5,384 nt of DNA, from contig QKCS01000011.1 of assembly GCA_003246795.1 (NCBI GenBank), positions 1 to 5,384 of the forward strand. The letters run 5' to 3'. The stretch's first letter is position 1. Each line of letters opens with the position of its first letter. The notes under the pieces are model-generated. The model made no database searches and was not told the origin of the DNA. It worked only from the letters and a program-made list of their open reading frames with translations. Below, piece after piece: positions 1 through 5,384 of this stretch. Both the position numbers and the translations under genes were made by a program. The DNA comes from Alphaproteobacteria bacterium (GTDB taxonomy: Bacteria > Pseudomonadota > Alphaproteobacteria > Micropepsales > Micropepsaceae).

Positions 1-319
1 CGAGACTGGGCGGGTTCGCTTTCACGGTCCCCTCGAGCTGTTTCAGGACCGTCAGGACTTGGTGAAGCGCTTCCGGGTTGATGCGGATCGCGCCCCGACC
101 GGGATCGCCGTCGAGGGTCAGCGTTGCGTTGAGGCCACCACGGGCGAAGCGTTCGTTTGCCAGCATCCGGGCCGGCTGCTCCAATCCCTCAAAGCCCTCG
201 GGCACGCGCACGCGCATGTCGAGGCCGCGGGCGTTGACGCTGCGGACCTCCCAATGCCAGCGCCATGGGCCTTGCGAGCCTTGCGCGCGGGCGAAGCCGG
301 TCATGCTGGAAAGCGACAT
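1..319 (-). CDS. yicC: YicC-family endoribonuclease, N-terminal part (cut by window edge)
   Basis: Seen: an open frame from an ATG at 319 to the window edge gives the first 106 residues, with no stop. The protein opens with MSLSSMTGFAR, followed by EVRSVNARGLDMRVRVPEG at about residues 24-42 and a conserved arginine/glycine stretch (FARGGL) near residue 60. Short SMTGFAR and RSVN-R-LD blocks at these positions are the hallmark of the YicC/YloC N-terminal domain. Known: family members are about 290 residues long and act as endoribonucleases; E. coli YicC is linked to small-RNA turnover and B. subtilis YloC cleaves RNA. The start is supported by AAAGGA at 324-329, 4 bases ahead of the ATG; Met6 is in frame but would lose the usual residues before SMTGF. 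The gene follows mltG after 63 bp and is probably in the same transcription unit. The C-terminal half with the remaining conserved residues lies outside the window, so activity cannot be judged. Confidence 0.93.
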   Translation of the reverse strand, partial: MSLSSMTGFARAQGSQGPWRWHWEVRSVNARGLDMRVRVPEGFEGLEQPARMLANERFARGGLNATLTLDGDPGRGAIRINPEALHQVLTVLKQLEGTVKANPPSL

Positions 320-382
320 GGAGTCCTTTGTCCGGTGGGGGCGTCCGGTCGAGGCGGACTTTAGGCCGCCCGTTTCGCAGGC

Positions 383-1393
383 TCAACGCCGCAGCGCGGA
401 CGCAGCGGCCTTGTCTTTTTCGAACTTGCGCCACTTTTGCACATTCTTTTCGTGCTCCTCGACGGTTGCCGAAAAGACGTGGCCGCCGGTTCCGTCGGCG
501 ACGAAGAACAAATCCTCCGTATCGGCCGGGTTCAACACGGCCGCTAGCGAGGCCTTGCCGGGGTTCGCGATCGGCGTCGGCGGCAGGCCGAAGATCACGT
601 AGGTGTTGTAGGGCGTCGGCTTCTCGAGCTCGCTCTTGCGGATGCCGCGGCCAAGCGGAACGCCCTTCGTCAAGCCGTAGATGATCGTGGGGTCGGACTG
701 CAGCTTCATGCCCTTGCGCAGGCGGTTGACGAAGACGGCTGCGACGCGCGGGCGCTCCGAAGCGACGCCCGTTTCCTTCTCGACGATTGAGGCGAGGATG
801 ACCGCTTCTTCCTTGGTGGCGAGTGGCAAGTCCGGCGCGCGGCCCGCCCACAGTTCGTCGAGCACGCGCGTGTGATCGGCTTGCATGCGGGCGATGAGCG
901 CGTCGCGCGTCATGCCGCGGTTGAAGATGTACGTTTCGGGCAGCAACGAGCCTTCGGCCGGCGTCATCGCGACTTCGCCGACGAGGACGGGGTGGTTGCG
1001 CACGAGTTCGACGATCATCGCGCTCGTCAAGCCTTCGGCTAGCGTGAGCTTGTAGACGATCGACTTGCCTTCGATGAGAAGGCGCATGATGTCGGCGGGC
1101 GAGGCGCGCGACGGAATAGCGTATTCGCCGGCCTTCAACGCGCCCGCCTTGCGATTGACCATGACGCCCGCGCGAAAGACTAGCGCATTGCGTACGACAC
1201 CTTCGCGTTCGAGGATCGCAGCCACCTGGTTGAGGCCCGTGCCCATCGGCACCATCACCACCGTCTCGGCAGCGCCGTTCGCGGCGGTCGGACCCGGCGA
1301 ATCGAATTCGTTCAGAACGTACCAAACGCCGAAGGCGCCGACGGCGGCCGCAAGAAGGACGACCACGAAGACGGCACGCAAAATTGTACGCAA
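383..1393 (-). CDS. mltG: Endolytic murein transglycosylase MltG
   Basis: MltG cleaves nascent peptidoglycan glycan strands in the periplasm while anchored in the inner membrane, and is thought to set strand length by terminating polymerisation. Seen: 336 residues, the usual size; an N-terminal membrane anchor at about residues 5-27 with no cleavage site, then a periplasmic region. A LysM-like part spans about residues 43-110 and the YceG/MltG catalytic domain about 115-325. The family signature ILASIVEKETG lies at 199-209 and contains the catalytic glutamate. It is followed by LQSDPTIIYG (231-240), TPYNTY (260-265), GLPPTPIANPG (269-279) and FFVADGTGGHVFS (296-308), all typical. The start is TTG at 1393: no ATG or GTG occurs in frame before the upstream stop, and a GGAG sits 6 bases ahead. 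It lies 40 bp after fabF and 63 bp before yicC, so the three are probably co-transcribed. Identification is firm; only the exact start is less sure. Confidence 0.96.
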   Translation of the reverse strand: MRTILRAVFVVVLLAAAVGAFGVWYVLNEFDSPGPTAANGAAETVVMVPMGTGLNQVAAILEREGVVRNALVFRAGVMVNRKAGALKAGEYAIPSRASPADIMRLLIEGKSIVYKLTLAEGLTSAMIVELVRNHPVLVGEVAMTPAEGSLLPETYIFNRGMTRDALIARMQADHTRVLDELWAGRAPDLPLATKEEAVILASIVEKETGVASERPRVAAVFVNRLRKGMKLQSDPTIIYGLTKGVPLGRGIRKSELEKPTPYNTYVIFGLPPTPIANPGKASLAAVLNPADTEDLFFVADGTGGHVFSATVEEHEKNVQKWRKFEKDKAAASALRR

Positions 1394-1399
1394 GGGGAT

Positions 1400-1403
1400 C
1401 TCC
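1400..1403 (-). promoter_or_regulatory. Ribosome binding site deciding the TTG start of mltG
   Basis: GGAG on the minus strand lies 6 bases before the TTG at 1393. The frame upstream reaches a stop without any ATG or GTG, so this site and spacing are the main support for a TTG start codon. Confidence 0.65.
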
Positions 1404-1433
1404 GCACGCGGGATGGAGGCTGGCTGATTTTAA

Positions 1434-2699
1434 CTATTGGGCCGGGGCGGTCAAAACGAGAGTGGCGTTGGTTCCGCCAAACCCGAACGAGTTGGAGAGC
1501 GTCGCCTTGATCTCCCGCTTCTTCGCCTTGTGCGGCACGAGGTCGATCTTGGTTTCAACCGACGGATTGTCGAGATTCAACGTGGGCGGGCAAATCTGAT
1601 CGCGGATCGCCAAAATGCAGAAGATCGCCTCGACCGCGCCGGCGGCGCCCAGAAGGTGACCGATGGAGGACTTCGTCGACGACATGGCCACGCGTTCGGC
1701 CGCGTTTCCGAACAAGCGCTCCACGGCCTTCAGCTCGATCTCGTCGCCGACGGGCGTCGACGTGCCGTGGGCGTTCACGTAGTCCATGTCGGCGGGCATC
1801 AGGCCCGCGCGCTTCAACGCCATCTGCATCGCGCGGAAGCCGCCGTCGCCGTCTTCGGCCGGCGAGGTGATGTGGTAGGCGTCGCCCGACATGCCGTAGC
1901 CCTTGACCTCGGCATAGATCTTGGCGCCGCGGCGCTTGGCGTGCTCGAACTCCTCGAGGATCACGACGCCCGCCCCTTCGCCCATGACGAAGCCGTCGCG
2001 GTCCTTGTCGTACGGGCGCGAGGCGCGCTCCGGTTCGTCGTTAAAGGCCGTCGAAAGCGCGCGGCAGGCGTTGAAGCCGGCAAGACCCAAGCGTGAAATC
2101 GCGGCCTCAGCGCCGCCCGCCATCATGACGTCGGCATCGTCGAGCGCGATCATGCGCGCGGCGTCGCCGATCGCATGCGCGCCGGTCGAGCAGGCCGTAA
2201 CGACAGCGCTGTTCGGGCCTTTGAGGCCGAAGCGGATCGAGGCTTGGCCGGACACGAGATTGATCAGGCGGCCCGTGATAAAGAACGGGCTGATCTTGCG
2301 CGGGCCCTTCTCGTGCAGCGTGACGGCCGCATCCGCGATGCCGGGAAGGCCGCCAATGCCGGAACCGATCAGAACACCGGCGCGGCACTTCTTTTCTTCC
2401 GTATCGAGGACGAGCTTGGCGTCGTCGAAGGCTTGCTGCGCGGCGGTCAGGCCGAAGATGATGAAGTCGTCGACGCGGCGCTGTTCCTTCGGGTCGACCC
2501 ATTGATCGGCGCTGAAGGTGCCGTTCGAACCGTCGCCGCGGGGCACGTTCGCCGCGATCTTCGTCGGCATGTCGGACACGTCGAAATGCGTGACCCGCCT
2601 GGCGCCCGACTGTCCTTCGAGCAGGCGCGACCACGTCTCTTCGACGCCGCAGGCCAGCGGCGTAACCAGACCCAATCCTGTGACAACGACCCGCCGCAT
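1434..2699 (-). CDS. fabF: Beta-ketoacyl-ACP synthase II (KAS II)
   Basis: FabF condenses malonyl-ACP with acyl-ACP, releasing CO2 and lengthening the chain by two carbons in the cytoplasmic type II fatty acid synthase. Seen: 421 residues, close to the usual 410-425, starting MRRVVVTGLGLVTPL. The thiolase-fold catalytic residues are all present: nucleophile Cys170 in TACSTG, His311 in NAHGTSTP, Lys343 in SSTKS and His348 in IGHLLGAAGA. The GFGG loop that gates the active site lies at about 406-409 in SNSFGFGGTNA. The Cys-His-His set separates it from FabH (Cys-His-Asn). The pairing with acpP favours FabF over FabB. An in-frame TTG at 2705 is a possible earlier start, but the ATG gives the normal family N-terminus. 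There is no strong Shine-Dalgarno ahead of either start. It follows acpP after 51 bp and precedes mltG by 40 bp. Confidence 0.97.
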   Translation of the reverse strand: MRRVVVTGLGLVTPLACGVEETWSRLLEGQSGARRVTHFDVSDMPTKIAANVPRGDGSNGTFSADQWVDPKEQRRVDDFIIFGLTAAQQAFDDAKLVLDTEEKKCRAGVLIGSGIGGLPGIADAAVTLHEKGPRKISPFFITGRLINLVSGQASIRFGLKGPNSAVVTACSTGAHAIGDAARMIALDDADVMMAGGAEAAISRLGLAGFNACRALSTAFNDEPERASRPYDKDRDGFVMGEGAGVVILEEFEHAKRRGAKIYAEVKGYGMSGDAYHITSPAEDGDGGFRAMQMALKRAGLMPADMDYVNAHGTSTPVGDEIELKAVERLFGNAAERVAMSSTKSSIGHLLGAAGAVEAIFCILAIRDQICPPTLNLDNPSVETKIDLVPHKAKKREIKATLSNSFGFGGTNATLVLTAPAQ

Positions 2700-2729
2700 C
2701 TTCAATTTAAAGGAGATTCAAACGAGGTG

Positions 2730-2757
2730 CGGTTTCGGCGCGGAAGCGCTTCAACCG
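2730..2757 (-). other. Small dyad at the acpP stop / acpP-fabF gap
   Basis: Arms CGGTT (2730-2734) and AACCG (2753-2757) enclose a perfect 10-base palindrome, GAAGCGCTTC, at 2743-2752. On the minus-strand transcript the structure covers the acpP stop codon. No T run follows, so it does not look like a full terminator. It could stabilise or help process the acpP end of the mRNA, as AcpP is usually needed in much larger amounts than FabF. The stem is short and may be chance. Confidence 0.3.
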
Positions 2758-2987
2758 GCCTTCTCTTTGATGAACTTGATCGCGTCGCCGACGGTCACGA
2801 TGGACTCGGCCGCGTCGTCCGGAATCTCGACGTTGAACTCTTCCTCGAACGCCATCACCAGTTCGACGGTATCGAGACTGTCGGCACCCAGATCGTCGAT
2901 GAAGCTGGCGTTCTCCGAGACCTTCTCGGCTTCCACGTTCAGATGTTCGACGACGATCTTTTTCACGCGGTCCGCGATATCGCTCAT
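2751..2987 (-). CDS. acpP: Acyl carrier protein
   Basis: AcpP carries growing acyl chains as thioesters on a 4'-phosphopantetheine arm and hands them between the enzymes of type II fatty acid synthesis. It also supplies acyl groups for phospholipid and lipid A synthesis. Seen: 78 residues, the standard length, strongly acidic, with a predicted four-helix fold. The phosphopantetheine attachment site is Ser37 in DLGADSLDTVEL (residues 32-43), followed by the acidic helix II (VMAFEEEFNVEIPDD) that docks partner enzymes. The start is the ATG at 2987, giving MSDIADRV; an in-frame TTG at 3035 would add 16 residues foreign to the family. AAGGA at 2998-3002 lies 10 bases ahead. It sits between fabG (145 bp upstream) and fabF (51 bp downstream). 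The long, structured leader hints at separate control of this abundantly needed protein. Confidence 0.98.
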   Translation of the reverse strand: MSDIADRVKKIVVEHLNVEAEKVSENASFIDDLGADSLDTVELVMAFEEEFNVEIPDDAAESIVTVGDAIKFIKEKAG

Positions 2988-2997
2988 AATTTTTCGT

Positions 2998-3046
2998 TCC
3001 TTGAGAGAGAAACAGGCCGGTTTTGGTTCGCCCAAAAGGCCTCAAG
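2998..3046 (-). promoter_or_regulatory. acpP leader hairpin overlapping its ribosome binding site
   Basis: Seen in the minus-strand transcript: an inner hairpin with arms AGGCC/GGCCT (3038-3042 with 3014-3018) and TTTTGG/CCAAAA (3032-3037 with 3021-3026), around a 5-base loop and with a 2-base bulge (3019-3020). An outer pair CTTGAG/CTCAAG (3041-3046 with 3000-3005) overlaps the inner stem by two bases. The outer 3' arm shares three bases with the acpP Shine-Dalgarno AAGGA (2998-3002). The inner stem alone has 11 pairs. No T run follows, so it is not a standard terminator. It could modulate translation initiation or protect the 5' end of the acpP mRNA; both roles are inference. Confidence 0.5.
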
Positions 3047-3092
3047 AGAATCCGGGCCCTGCGGGAAATTCTGCGGTTCGTAACATACCTTC

Positions 3093-3113
3093 GCGGCGGT
3101 TGCCAACTGCCGC
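3093..3113 (-). other. GC-rich hairpin downstream of fabG
   Basis: Arms GCGGC and GCCGC, then one mismatch and GTT/AAC, around a 3-base loop. The hairpin lies about 20 bases after the fabG stop on the transcribed strand. It is a strong stem, but no T run follows, so it is not a classical intrinsic terminator. It could attenuate or mark a processing point between fabG and acpP. Confidence 0.4.
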
Positions 3114-3132
3114 AGGCCGAGGGTTAAGCCCT

Positions 3133-3870
3133 TCAAATCATGGCCATTCCGCCATTCACATGCAGCGTTTGACCGGTGATATAGGCGGCCTCGTCGCTCG
3201 CCAGATACGCTACGGCCGCACCGATATCGCGCCCGGTGCCGAGGCGCTCGGCCGGGATGCGCGCCAAGAGCGCCTGGCGTTGCTGCTCGTTCAAGGCGTC
3301 GGTCATCGGCGACTTGATCATGCCGGGGGCGACGCAGTTGACCGTGATGTTGCGCGAGGCGACCTCCTGGGCCAGCGATTTCGTCATGCCGATGAGGCCC
3401 GCTTTCGCAGCCGCGTAGTTGCCCTGTCCCGGATTGCCGGTGACGCCGACCACCGAGGTGATCGAGATGATGCGGCCCCAACGCTTCTTCATCATCGGCC
3501 TCATCACGGCGCGCGCCAGGCGGAAGGTCGCGGTCAGGTTCACGCGCAACACGTCGTCCCATTGCTCGTCCTTCATGCGCATGAAGAGGTTGTCGCGCGT
3601 GATGCCGGCGTTTGAGATCAATATGTCGAGGCCTCCCATCAGGCCTTCGGCGGTCTTCGGCAACTCGTCGACCTGGGCCGCCTCGCCCAGATTGCAGACG
3701 GCGACATGCGCGCGCTCCCCGAGCTCCCCTTTCAACGCCTCCAGCACGTCCGCGCGCGTGCCGGACAGCGTGACCGTCGCGCCCTGTTCGTGGAGCAGGC
3801 GGGCGATGTCGCTGCCGATGCCCCCGCTGGCGCCGGTGACGAGCGCGGTCTTGCCGTTGAGAGAGAACAT
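3133..3870 (-). CDS. fabG: 3-oxoacyl-ACP reductase
   Basis: FabG reduces beta-ketoacyl-ACP to beta-hydroxyacyl-ACP with NADPH, the first reduction of each elongation cycle, as a cytoplasmic tetramer. Seen: 245 residues, the normal size for a classical short-chain dehydrogenase. The cofactor-binding TGASGGIG lies at residues 12-19, NAG at 87-89, and the catalytic tetrad is Asn111, Ser139, Tyr152 and Lys156 (in NYAAAKAG). PG at 182-183 and a C-terminus ending in VNGGMAMI are typical of FabG. The start ATG has AAAGGA at 3877-3882, 6 bases ahead. Only 15 bp separates it from fabD, so the two are surely co-transcribed. Short-chain dehydrogenases are a large family, but the FabG C-terminus and the place between fabD and acpP make the assignment firm. 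Confidence 0.97.
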   Translation of the reverse strand: MFSLNGKTALVTGASGGIGSDIARLLHEQGATVTLSGTRADVLEALKGELGERAHVAVCNLGEAAQVDELPKTAEGLMGGLDILISNAGITRDNLFMRMKDEQWDDVLRVNLTATFRLARAVMRPMMKKRWGRIISITSVVGVTGNPGQGNYAAAKAGLIGMTKSLAQEVASRNITVNCVAPGMIKSPMTDALNEQQRQALLARIPAERLGTGRDIGAAVAYLASDEAAYITGQTLHVNGGMAMI

Positions 3871-3885
3871 CGCCGTTCCTTTCGC

Positions 3886-4830
3886 TTAGAGCGTCTTCAC
3901 GAACGCTTCGATTTCCTGCGGCGTTTCGATCGACTGCGCAGGCAGGTCCTTGTCGACGCGCTTGGCCATGGTGGTCAGCACCTTGCCCGCGCCGACTTCG
4001 ACGACCGACGTGATGCCGCGTTCGCGCAAGCCTGCGATCGTCTCGCGCCAGCGCACGCGGCCCGTCACCTGTTCGACGAGCAGTTTGCGGATCGTGTCGG
4101 GATCGCTTTCGGGCTTGACGCTGATGTTCGAAATGACGGGCACGCGCGGCGGCTTGATCGACGCTTTCGCCAGCGCTTCTTCCATTTCGCGCGCCGCCGG
4201 CGCCATCAGCGGCGAATGGAAGGGTGCGGAAACCGGCAGCATCATGGCGCGCTTCACGCCCTTCATCTTCGCAAGCTCGGCCGCGCGTTCGATCGCGGCT
4301 TTGGCGCCGGAGATGACGACCTGGCCGGGCGCGTTGTCGTTCGCGACGGTGCAAACTTCGTTGCCGCTGCTGGCTTCCTTCGAGATCTCTTCGGCTTGTG
4401 CGATCTCGGCGCCGAGAAGCGCCGCCATCGCGCCTTGTCCGACGGGCACCGCACGCTGCATCGCGAGACCGCGTGTTTTCAGCAGGCGGGCGGCCTCGGC
4501 GACGGAAAACGCACCGGCTGCCGCAAGCGCCGAGTATTCGCCGAGCGAGTGACCGGCGACCAACGATACGTGCTTGCCCCAATCGAACTTGCCGTCCTGT
4601 TCGAGCACGCGCATCACCGCGAGGCTGACCGCCATCAGCGCCGGCTGCGCGTTCTCAGTCAGCGTCAGATCGGCTTCCGGACCCTGCCACATCAGTCGGG
4701 ACAGCGGTTGTTTCAGGGCTTCGTCGATTTCCTCGAACAGTTCGCGCGCCGCCGCAAACGTCTCGGCGAGCGGCTTGCCCATGCCGACGGCCTGGCTTCC
4801 TTGACCCGGAAAGGTGAGTGCGCGGCCCAT
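3886..4830 (-). CDS. fabD: Malonyl-CoA:ACP transacylase
   Basis: FabD moves the malonyl group from malonyl-CoA to AcpP, supplying the extender unit for every round of fatty acid elongation in the cytoplasm. Seen: 314 residues, the family size, opening MGRALTFPGQGSQAVGMG. The nucleophile is Ser95 in the GHSLGEYSAL block, with Arg120, His205 (in APFHSPLM) and Gln254 at the expected active-site positions. The start chosen is the ATG at 4830, because FabD proteins begin a few residues before FPGQGSQ and GAGAGG (4836-4841) lies 5 bases ahead. An in-frame GTG at 4848 would add six residues and falls close to where the inferred promoter would start transcription. It is the first fab gene of the cluster, 15 bp before fabG and 70 bp after the stop of the upstream membrane-protein gene. 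Nothing suggests truncation or loss of function. Confidence 0.97.
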   Translation of the reverse strand: MGRALTFPGQGSQAVGMGKPLAETFAAARELFEEIDEALKQPLSRLMWQGPEADLTLTENAQPALMAVSLAVMRVLEQDGKFDWGKHVSLVAGHSLGEYSALAAAGAFSVAEAARLLKTRGLAMQRAVPVGQGAMAALLGAEIAQAEEISKEASSGNEVCTVANDNAPGQVVISGAKAAIERAAELAKMKGVKRAMMLPVSAPFHSPLMAPAAREMEEALAKASIKPPRVPVISNISVKPESDPDTIRKLLVEQVTGRVRWRETIAGLRERGITSVVEVGAGKVLTTMAKRVDKDLPAQSIETPQEIEAFVKTL

Positions 4831-4860
4831 TCCAACCTCTCGCTTCACGATGGGCGCGCA

Positions 4861-4888
4861 CAGAAACCGCGCGGCCCCCTCGTGTCAA
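4861..4888 (-). promoter_or_regulatory. Candidate promoter of the fab cluster
   Basis: A perfect TTGACA (4883-4888 on the minus strand, preceded by C as in the alphaproteobacterial CTTGAC form) lies in the short gap ahead of fabD. With 16-17 bases of spacing the -10 hexamer would be TTTCTG or TTCTGT at about 4860-4866, a poor match to consensus. If real, transcription would start roughly 20-25 bases before the fabD ATG. The -35 half is convincing; the -10 half is not. Confidence 0.45.
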
Positions 4889-4900
4889 GCCGCCAAAGAC

Positions 4901-5384
4901 CTAGCGCACAAGGTCGAGATTGGTGCGCCAGGACTGCGCGACGCCAAGGCCCAACAAGGCGGCATAGGTCACGGCGATGGCTGGGATTTGCAGGCTGAAT
5001 TCCACGAAGGCGTGCATGCCCACGACGACCGACGCGGCAAAGCCGATGGCGGGGAAAACCCGATCGCGGCGGCGACGAAGACAACCGGCGAAGCACATGC
5101 CCGCCAGGAGCACGGGTGCGGCGATGTAGGCGATGCCGGCGGGCAAGCCCAGGTCGGCCAGCGTTTCGAGCAGATCGTTGTGGGCCTCGTCGACGTCGCC
5201 TCTCACGGAGCCGTCGGCGAAGGCCGGGTAGTAGCGCTGGAAGGCGCCGAAGCCGTGGCCGACGAGCGGCGCCGATTCAATCGCGTTGATGGTTGACTGG
5301 GCCAGCGAGGCGCGCGCGCTGTCGTCCATGCCTTGCTGCCCGACGCGGCCCAACAGCGGGTCGGCGCTGACCGCCGCCGAAATG
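4901..5384 (-). CDS. O-antigen ligase/polymerase (Wzy_C) family membrane protein, C-terminal part
   Basis: Seen: an open frame enters from the window edge and ends at a TAG (4901-4903), giving the last 160 residues. The fragment begins with a soluble, probably periplasmic stretch (residues 1-82) holding GHGFGAF at 42-48 and an EAHNDLLETLADLGLPAG block at 67-83. Three membrane segments follow at about 83-101, 110-128 and 132-150, with an arginine-rich cytoplasmic loop (RRRRDR) between the first two. The last one begins with LQIPAIAVTYA. A short GxGxGxF-like motif, an H-N-D-x-LE block in a large loop and the final LQIPA helix are typical of the Wzy_C superfamily. This covers lipopolysaccharide O-antigen ligases (WaaL), Wzy polymerases and related glycan transferases, which use lipid-linked sugars at the outer face of the inner membrane. 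The substrate cannot be told from this fragment. It runs in the same direction as fabD and ends 70 bp before it; whether they are co-transcribed is unknown. Confidence 0.8.
   Translation of the reverse strand, partial: ISAAVSADPLLGRVGQQGMDDSARASLAQSTINAIESAPLVGHGFGAFQRYYPAFADGSVRGDVDEAHNDLLETLADLGLPAGIAYIAAPVLLAGMCFAGCLRRRRDRVFPAIGFAASVVVGMHAFVEFSLQIPAIAVTYAALLGLGVAQSWRTNLDLVR

Noticed and set aside
330..349. Direct repeat of GTCCGGT with a 13-base period in the mltG-yicC gap
   Set aside because: Two 7-base copies in a GC-rich gap are easily chance, and no binding protein or structure is suggested.
59..602. Plus-strand frames at the start of the window
   Set aside because: They lie opposite the yicC-family gene and the end of mltG and show no domain or plausible ribosome site.
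189..1325. Minus-strand open frame of 378 codons across mltG and yicC in another frame
   Set aside because: It overlaps both real genes out of frame and has the arginine-rich composition of a shadow; mltG and yicC carry the family motifs.
2703..2705. TTG as the fabF start, two codons before the ATG
   Set aside because: No ribosome site favours it, and the ATG at 2699 gives the normal FabF N-terminus.
2175..3083. Plus-strand open frame of 302 codons opposite fabF and acpP
   Set aside because: Antisense shadow of two clear genes; only its last part, with an internal GTG and ribosome-site-like sequence, was worth a low-interest note.
3069..3112. TTGGCA followed by TTACGA or TATGTT as an acpP promoter
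   Set aside because: TTGGCA is acceptable as a -35, but the -10 at proper spacing matches poorly and the better -10 has a 13-base spacer, too short. Not enough to annotate.
2984..4582. Minus-strand open frame of 532 codons overlapping fabD and fabG in another frame
   Set aside because: It is a frame-shifted shadow of fabD and fabG, arginine-rich and low in hydrophobic residues, with no family motif.
3706..4998. Plus-strand open frame of 430 codons opposite fabG, fabD and the end of the Wzy_C gene
   Set aside because: It runs antisense to two complete enzymes with intact catalytic motifs, is rich in Arg, His and Ala as expected of GC-biased shadow frames, and shows no recognisable domain.

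Overview
The window is one end of a fatty-acid synthesis gene cluster from a high-GC Gram-negative bacterium, most likely an alphaproteobacterium. This rests on the gene order, on the character of the AcpP, FabG and FabD proteins, and on the cell-envelope genes present. All seven genes I can support lie on the minus strand, so the biological reading order runs from high to low coordinates. Long open frames on the plus strand, and in other minus frames, are shadows of GC-rich codon usage.

Layout in transcription order: (i) 5384-4901, the C-terminal part of a membrane protein of the O-antigen ligase/polymerase (Wzy_C) family, running off the window; (ii) a 70 bp gap with a TTGACA-type -35 element, probably the promoter of the fab cluster; (iii) fabD (4830-3886) and fabG (3870-3133), 15 bp apart; (iv) a 145 bp gap with two clear inverted repeats, the second of which could fold over the acpP ribosome binding site; (v) acpP (2987-2751); (vi) a 51 bp gap with a small dyad and no good Shine-Dalgarno for the next gene; (vii) fabF (2699-1434); (viii) mltG (1393-383), which uses a TTG start; (ix) the first 106 codons of a yicC-family gene (319-1), cut by the window edge.

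FabD loads malonyl groups onto the acyl carrier protein AcpP, FabF condenses malonyl-ACP with the growing acyl-ACP, and FabG reduces the resulting beta-ketoacyl-ACP. MltG is an inner-membrane lytic transglycosylase that ends nascent peptidoglycan strands, and YicC-family proteins are endoribonucleases. The string fabD-fabG-acpP-fabF-mltG-yicC ties lipid supply to cell-wall growth and is, from general knowledge, a common alphaproteobacterial arrangement.

I found no undescribed system. All complete enzymes keep their catalytic residues and normal lengths. The least explained features are the RNA structures predicted around acpP and the unusual neighbour upstream of fabD. There is no tRNA, rRNA, CRISPR array, insertion sequence or pseudogene that I can support. 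No gene-free stretch exceeds 300 bases; the longest is the 145 bp fabG-acpP gap.
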